Shown piece after piece: positions 6,825 to 8,744 of a DNA stretch of 8,744 nucleotides (positions within the stretch are counted from its first letter, which is position 1; each line of letters opens with the position of its first letter). The notes under the pieces were generated by a model that saw only the letters and a list, made by a program, of their open reading frames with translations, ran no database searches and was not told the origin of the DNA. The stretch comes from an uncultured bacterium (GTDB taxonomy: Bacteria; Verrucomicrobiota; Kiritimatiellia; RFP12; UBA1067), in NCBI GenBank assembly GCA_946401765.1, contig CAMIVJ010000103.1, forward strand, positions 1 through 8,744, written 5' to 3'. The position numbers and the translations under genes are program-made.

Positions 6825-8511
6825 CGCGGGCCTTGACGGACGCGAAATCGGCGGGCTCGAATCCCATGCGGTTCAGATTCCACTCCTGCCAGGCCGCAGG
6901 CAGCGTCATCATCGCGCCGCGCGAAATCTCGTCGCGCAGCTGCGAACGCACCATCTGCACCTGCGCGGCGTCGCCGGGCGTGCGGTCCACCACGTACACC
7001 ACAAGGCCGCGCGTGGGGCTCGCCGTGTTGATGAAGTCGGAGAGCTGCCCCTTCGCGAGCTTCATCGTGGCGCGCGGCACGTACGTGGCGTCGCTGAACG
7101 AATTGTACTGCGTGGACGCCACGGAGAAGACGATCTGCGTGGACACCGTCGCGTCCGTGAACATCTTCTCGTCGAACGGCTTGCCCTTCGCGAGCTCGGC
7201 CGCCACGAGGGCGCGCGTCTTCTCGACGTTCGCCTTGAACGCCTTCTTCTTCGCATCGGCGAGAGCGTCGGCGCGGATGTGCTCCTTAGCCTCGGCGAAG
7301 GTGGGCACGTGCGCCTTCACGAAGCTCGCGCGCTCGACGAGGTACACGCTGTCCTTGCCGGCCACCACGCCGTACCTCAGGTCGGCGGAATCAGGATCGA
7401 GCTCGGCCACCGCCGCGGAGAAGCCGTCGCATCCAGGAGCGATCTGGTTTGCGCGCACCATGAAGCCCTTCACGAAGCCGCGTCCGTCTAGGGCGAACGG
7501 CTTGGAGGTCTCAACCTTCACCTTCTCCTCGGCCGCGATCTTCTCGAGACGGTCGACCTTGGGGTCGAACGCCTTGTCGTCCTGCGGATACACGCGGAAG
7601 AGGAGGTTCGTGCGATACGCCTCGATGGAGGCGGCGAGCTTGAGGTCGCGCTCCACGATCGGCCACGCCTTCTCGAGGCTCATCACCTCGGTGACGGTGT
7701 TGGTGCCCTTCTTCGTTGTCACCTTGAAGCGGCTCTCGTCCTGCACGACGTCCCAGTGGTTGCTCACCTCCTCGGCGGCGATGGTGAACTGCGCGAGGCG
7801 GTTGGTGGCGGCCGCGTCGAAGCGGGCGTACTTCACCGTCACGCAGTCGGGAAGCGCGATGGAGTTGGTGTTGTCGTTGTAGTAGGCCTCGATGCCCTTG
7901 TCGTCGATCGTGACCTTGGCGGCGTCCTTGTCGGTGAACGTGGCCACGCGCACGGTGAACTTGTCGGTGACGTCGTTGATGGCGGTCTCGAGCTCCGCGG
8001 GGCTAGCCCACGCGGCGCTGCCCAGCACCACCTGCTGGAGCTTGCCGAGAGTGAGGCGGCGCTTGAGGTACTCCTCGAAGAGCTCAGGCGACATTCCGTT
8101 CTCGCGCAGCAGCATCTCGTAGCGCTGAAGGCTGAAGGCGCCGCCTTCGTCCTTGAACGCCGGGTCGCGGCGGATCTGCGCGCGCACGTCCTCGTCGGAT
8201 GCCTCAAGCTTGGCGCTCTTCGCCACGGCGAGCGCGGCGGCGTTCTGCCATGCGCGGCGGTTGACCTCGGCGGCTGGGGTCTTGTTGTCGCGCCCGCGGC
8301 CGAAGCCGCGCACGTCGTTCACCAGACGGTTGAAGAACGCGCCCGACACGTCCTTGCCGCCAAGCTTGCCGGCTGAGTTGGACGACGGCCTGCCGCTCTC
8401 TCCGTCTCCCCTGAATAGGAAGTCGAACGCGAAGAACACCGAGATCGCTATTGCGAATACGCCCCACACCCACTTGTTCTTGATGAGGCGGTTGAAATGA
8501 TGAATGACCAC
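6799..8511 (-). CDS. PpiD/SurA-like membrane-anchored periplasmic folding factor
   Basis: This 570-residue protein has the layout of PpiD. It has a short cytoplasmic N-terminus (HHFNRLIKNK), one transmembrane anchor at about residues 13-33 (WVWGVFAIAISVFFAFDFLF), and a large periplasmic part. The SurA-type helical N-domain spans about 50-170 and includes NRRAWQNAAALAVAKSAKLEASDEDVRAQI, RENGMSPELFEEYLKRRL and ELETAINDVTDKFTVRVA. The segment KGIEAYYNDNTNSIALPDCVTVKYARFD (205-232) is the usual PpiD connector. Two degenerate parvulin-like segments follow (about 338-420 and 476-535). Neither shows the consensus residues of an active prolyl isomerase, so a chaperone role is more likely. The family acts on newly translocated outer membrane and secreted proteins, which fits the exported enzymes downstream. 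The start is a GTG at 8511, chosen because AGGA lies 7 nt upstream and no ATG precedes the membrane segment. Confidence 0.85.
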   Translation of the reverse strand: MVIHHFNRLIKNKWVWGVFAIAISVFFAFDFLFRGDGESGRPSSNSAGKLGGKDVSGAFFNRLVNDVRGFGRGRDNKTPAAEVNRRAWQNAAALAVAKSAKLEASDEDVRAQIRRDPAFKDEGGAFSLQRYEMLLRENGMSPELFEEYLKRRLTLGKLQQVVLGSAAWASPAELETAINDVTDKFTVRVATFTDKDAAKVTIDDKGIEAYYNDNTNSIALPDCVTVKYARFDAAATNRLAQFTIAAEEVSNHWDVVQDESRFKVTTKKGTNTVTEVMSLEKAWPIVERDLKLAASIEAYRTNLLFRVYPQDDKAFDPKVDRLEKIAAEEKVKVETSKPFALDGRGFVKGFMVRANQIAPGCDGFSAAVAELDPDSADLRYGVVAGKDSVYLVERASFVKAHVPTFAEAKEHIRADALADAKKKAFKANVEKTRALVAAELAKGKPFDEKMFTDATVSTQIVFSVASTQYNSFSDATYVPRATMKLAKGQLSDFINTASPTRGLVVYVVDRTPGDAAQVQMVRSQLRDEISRGAMMTLPAAWQEWNLNRMGFEPADFASVKARDEAAGSED

Positions 8512-8518
8512 TTTGCTG

Positions 8519-8522
8519 TCCT
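8519..8522 (-). promoter_or_regulatory. Ribosome binding site deciding the GTG start of the ppiD-like gene
   Basis: AGGA on the minus strand lies 7 nt before the GTG at 8511. No ATG occurs in frame before the transmembrane helix, so this site settles the start. The 58-nt gap to the preceding gene (8512-8569) shows no clear promoter. A GTGTAAAAC stretch is only a weak -10 candidate. Confidence 0.6.
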
Positions 8523-8569
8523 GTTCTTTACTTGTTTTACACGATGCCGTCGCGTTGTTGCAGGCGGCG

Positions 8570-8744
8570 TCAAATCAGATCGTCGTCGTCCGACTTCTTC
8601 TCCTCCTTGGGGGCGGCGGCGGGCTTCTGGTCGTCGTCGGGCTTCACCTCGACCGTCTCGGTCTCCTCGTCCCTGGCCTTGCTCTTCGCGGCCTTGTCGT
8701 CCTCGGCGGCCTTGGTTGACACCACCAGCTCGCCGGAGTTGACG
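8570..8744 (-). CDS. C-terminal tail of an unidentified protein (partial, runs off right edge)
   Basis: The last 57 codons of a minus-strand gene end at TGA (8572-8570). The visible protein begins VNSGELVVSTKAAEDD, continues as a Lys/Glu/Asp/Ala-rich low-complexity tail with a Pro-Ala stretch, and ends SDDDDLI. Third positions are almost all G or C, which confirms the frame. The segment GELVVSTKA followed by an acidic tail resembles the last strand and acidic tail of DNA gyrase subunit A (compare the pattern GDxVVSVAxV), but this is a weak resemblance and no diagnostic motif is in the window. The tail is predicted to be disordered. The gene lies 58 nt upstream of the ppiD-like gene and may head the same transcript. 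Confidence 0.75.
   Translation of the reverse strand, partial: VNSGELVVSTKAAEDDKAAKSKARDEETETVEVKPDDDQKPAAAPKEEKKSDDDDLI

Noticed and set aside
6788..7882. Plus-strand open frame of 364 codons
   Set aside because: It is antisense to the ppiD-like gene, with a Ser/Ala/Arg-rich product and no recognisable motif.

Overview
The window is GC-rich, and its genes have third codon positions that are almost all G or C. Every gene I can support lies on the minus strand. The predicted proteins include a signal-peptide-bearing DUF1080 protein, a large secreted glutaminase-A-like protein and a membrane-anchored PpiD-type chaperone. Together these suggest a Gram-negative-type bacterium rich in secreted glycan enzymes, most likely of the PVC group (Kiritimatiellota, Lentisphaerota or Verrucomicrobiota). 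That placement is inference from gene content, not a sequence search.

In transcription order (right to left) the layout is as follows. (1) 8744-8570: the last 57 codons of an unidentified protein with a charged Lys/Asp/Glu tail. (2) 8511-6799: a PpiD/SurA-like periplasmic folding factor. (3) 6824-6393: dUTPase, overlapping the preceding gene by 26 bp. (4) 6356-5808: peptide deformylase. (5) 5789-2997: a 930-residue secreted fusion of a glutaminase-A-like module and an endonuclease/exonuclease/phosphatase (EEP) module. (6) 2961-2293: a secreted DUF1080 (3-keto-disaccharide hydrolase family) protein. (7) 2292-1916: a 377-bp AT-richer intergenic region with a 7-bp tandem repeat, a terminator, a second perfect hairpin, a strong extended -10 promoter and a structured leader. 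(8) 1915-1: the first 638 codons of rpoB.

Genes 2 to 6 are closely spaced (26 bp overlap, then gaps of 36, 18 and 35 nt) and look like one operon. It joins housekeeping functions (protein folding, nucleotide pool cleaning, N-terminal deformylation) to two exported carbohydrate-type enzymes. The operon ends at a terminator, and rpoB then starts from its own promoter. rpoB is therefore not preceded by rplL as in the usual rplKAJL-rpoBC cluster.

No CRISPR array, insertion sequence, tRNA, rRNA or phage gene is visible. The least ordinary items are the glutaminase-A/EEP fusion, the isolated rpoB with a leader that could form a stem at the very 5' end of its mRNA, and the compact repeat/hairpin region between the operon and rpoB. 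I see no convincing new multi-gene system here.
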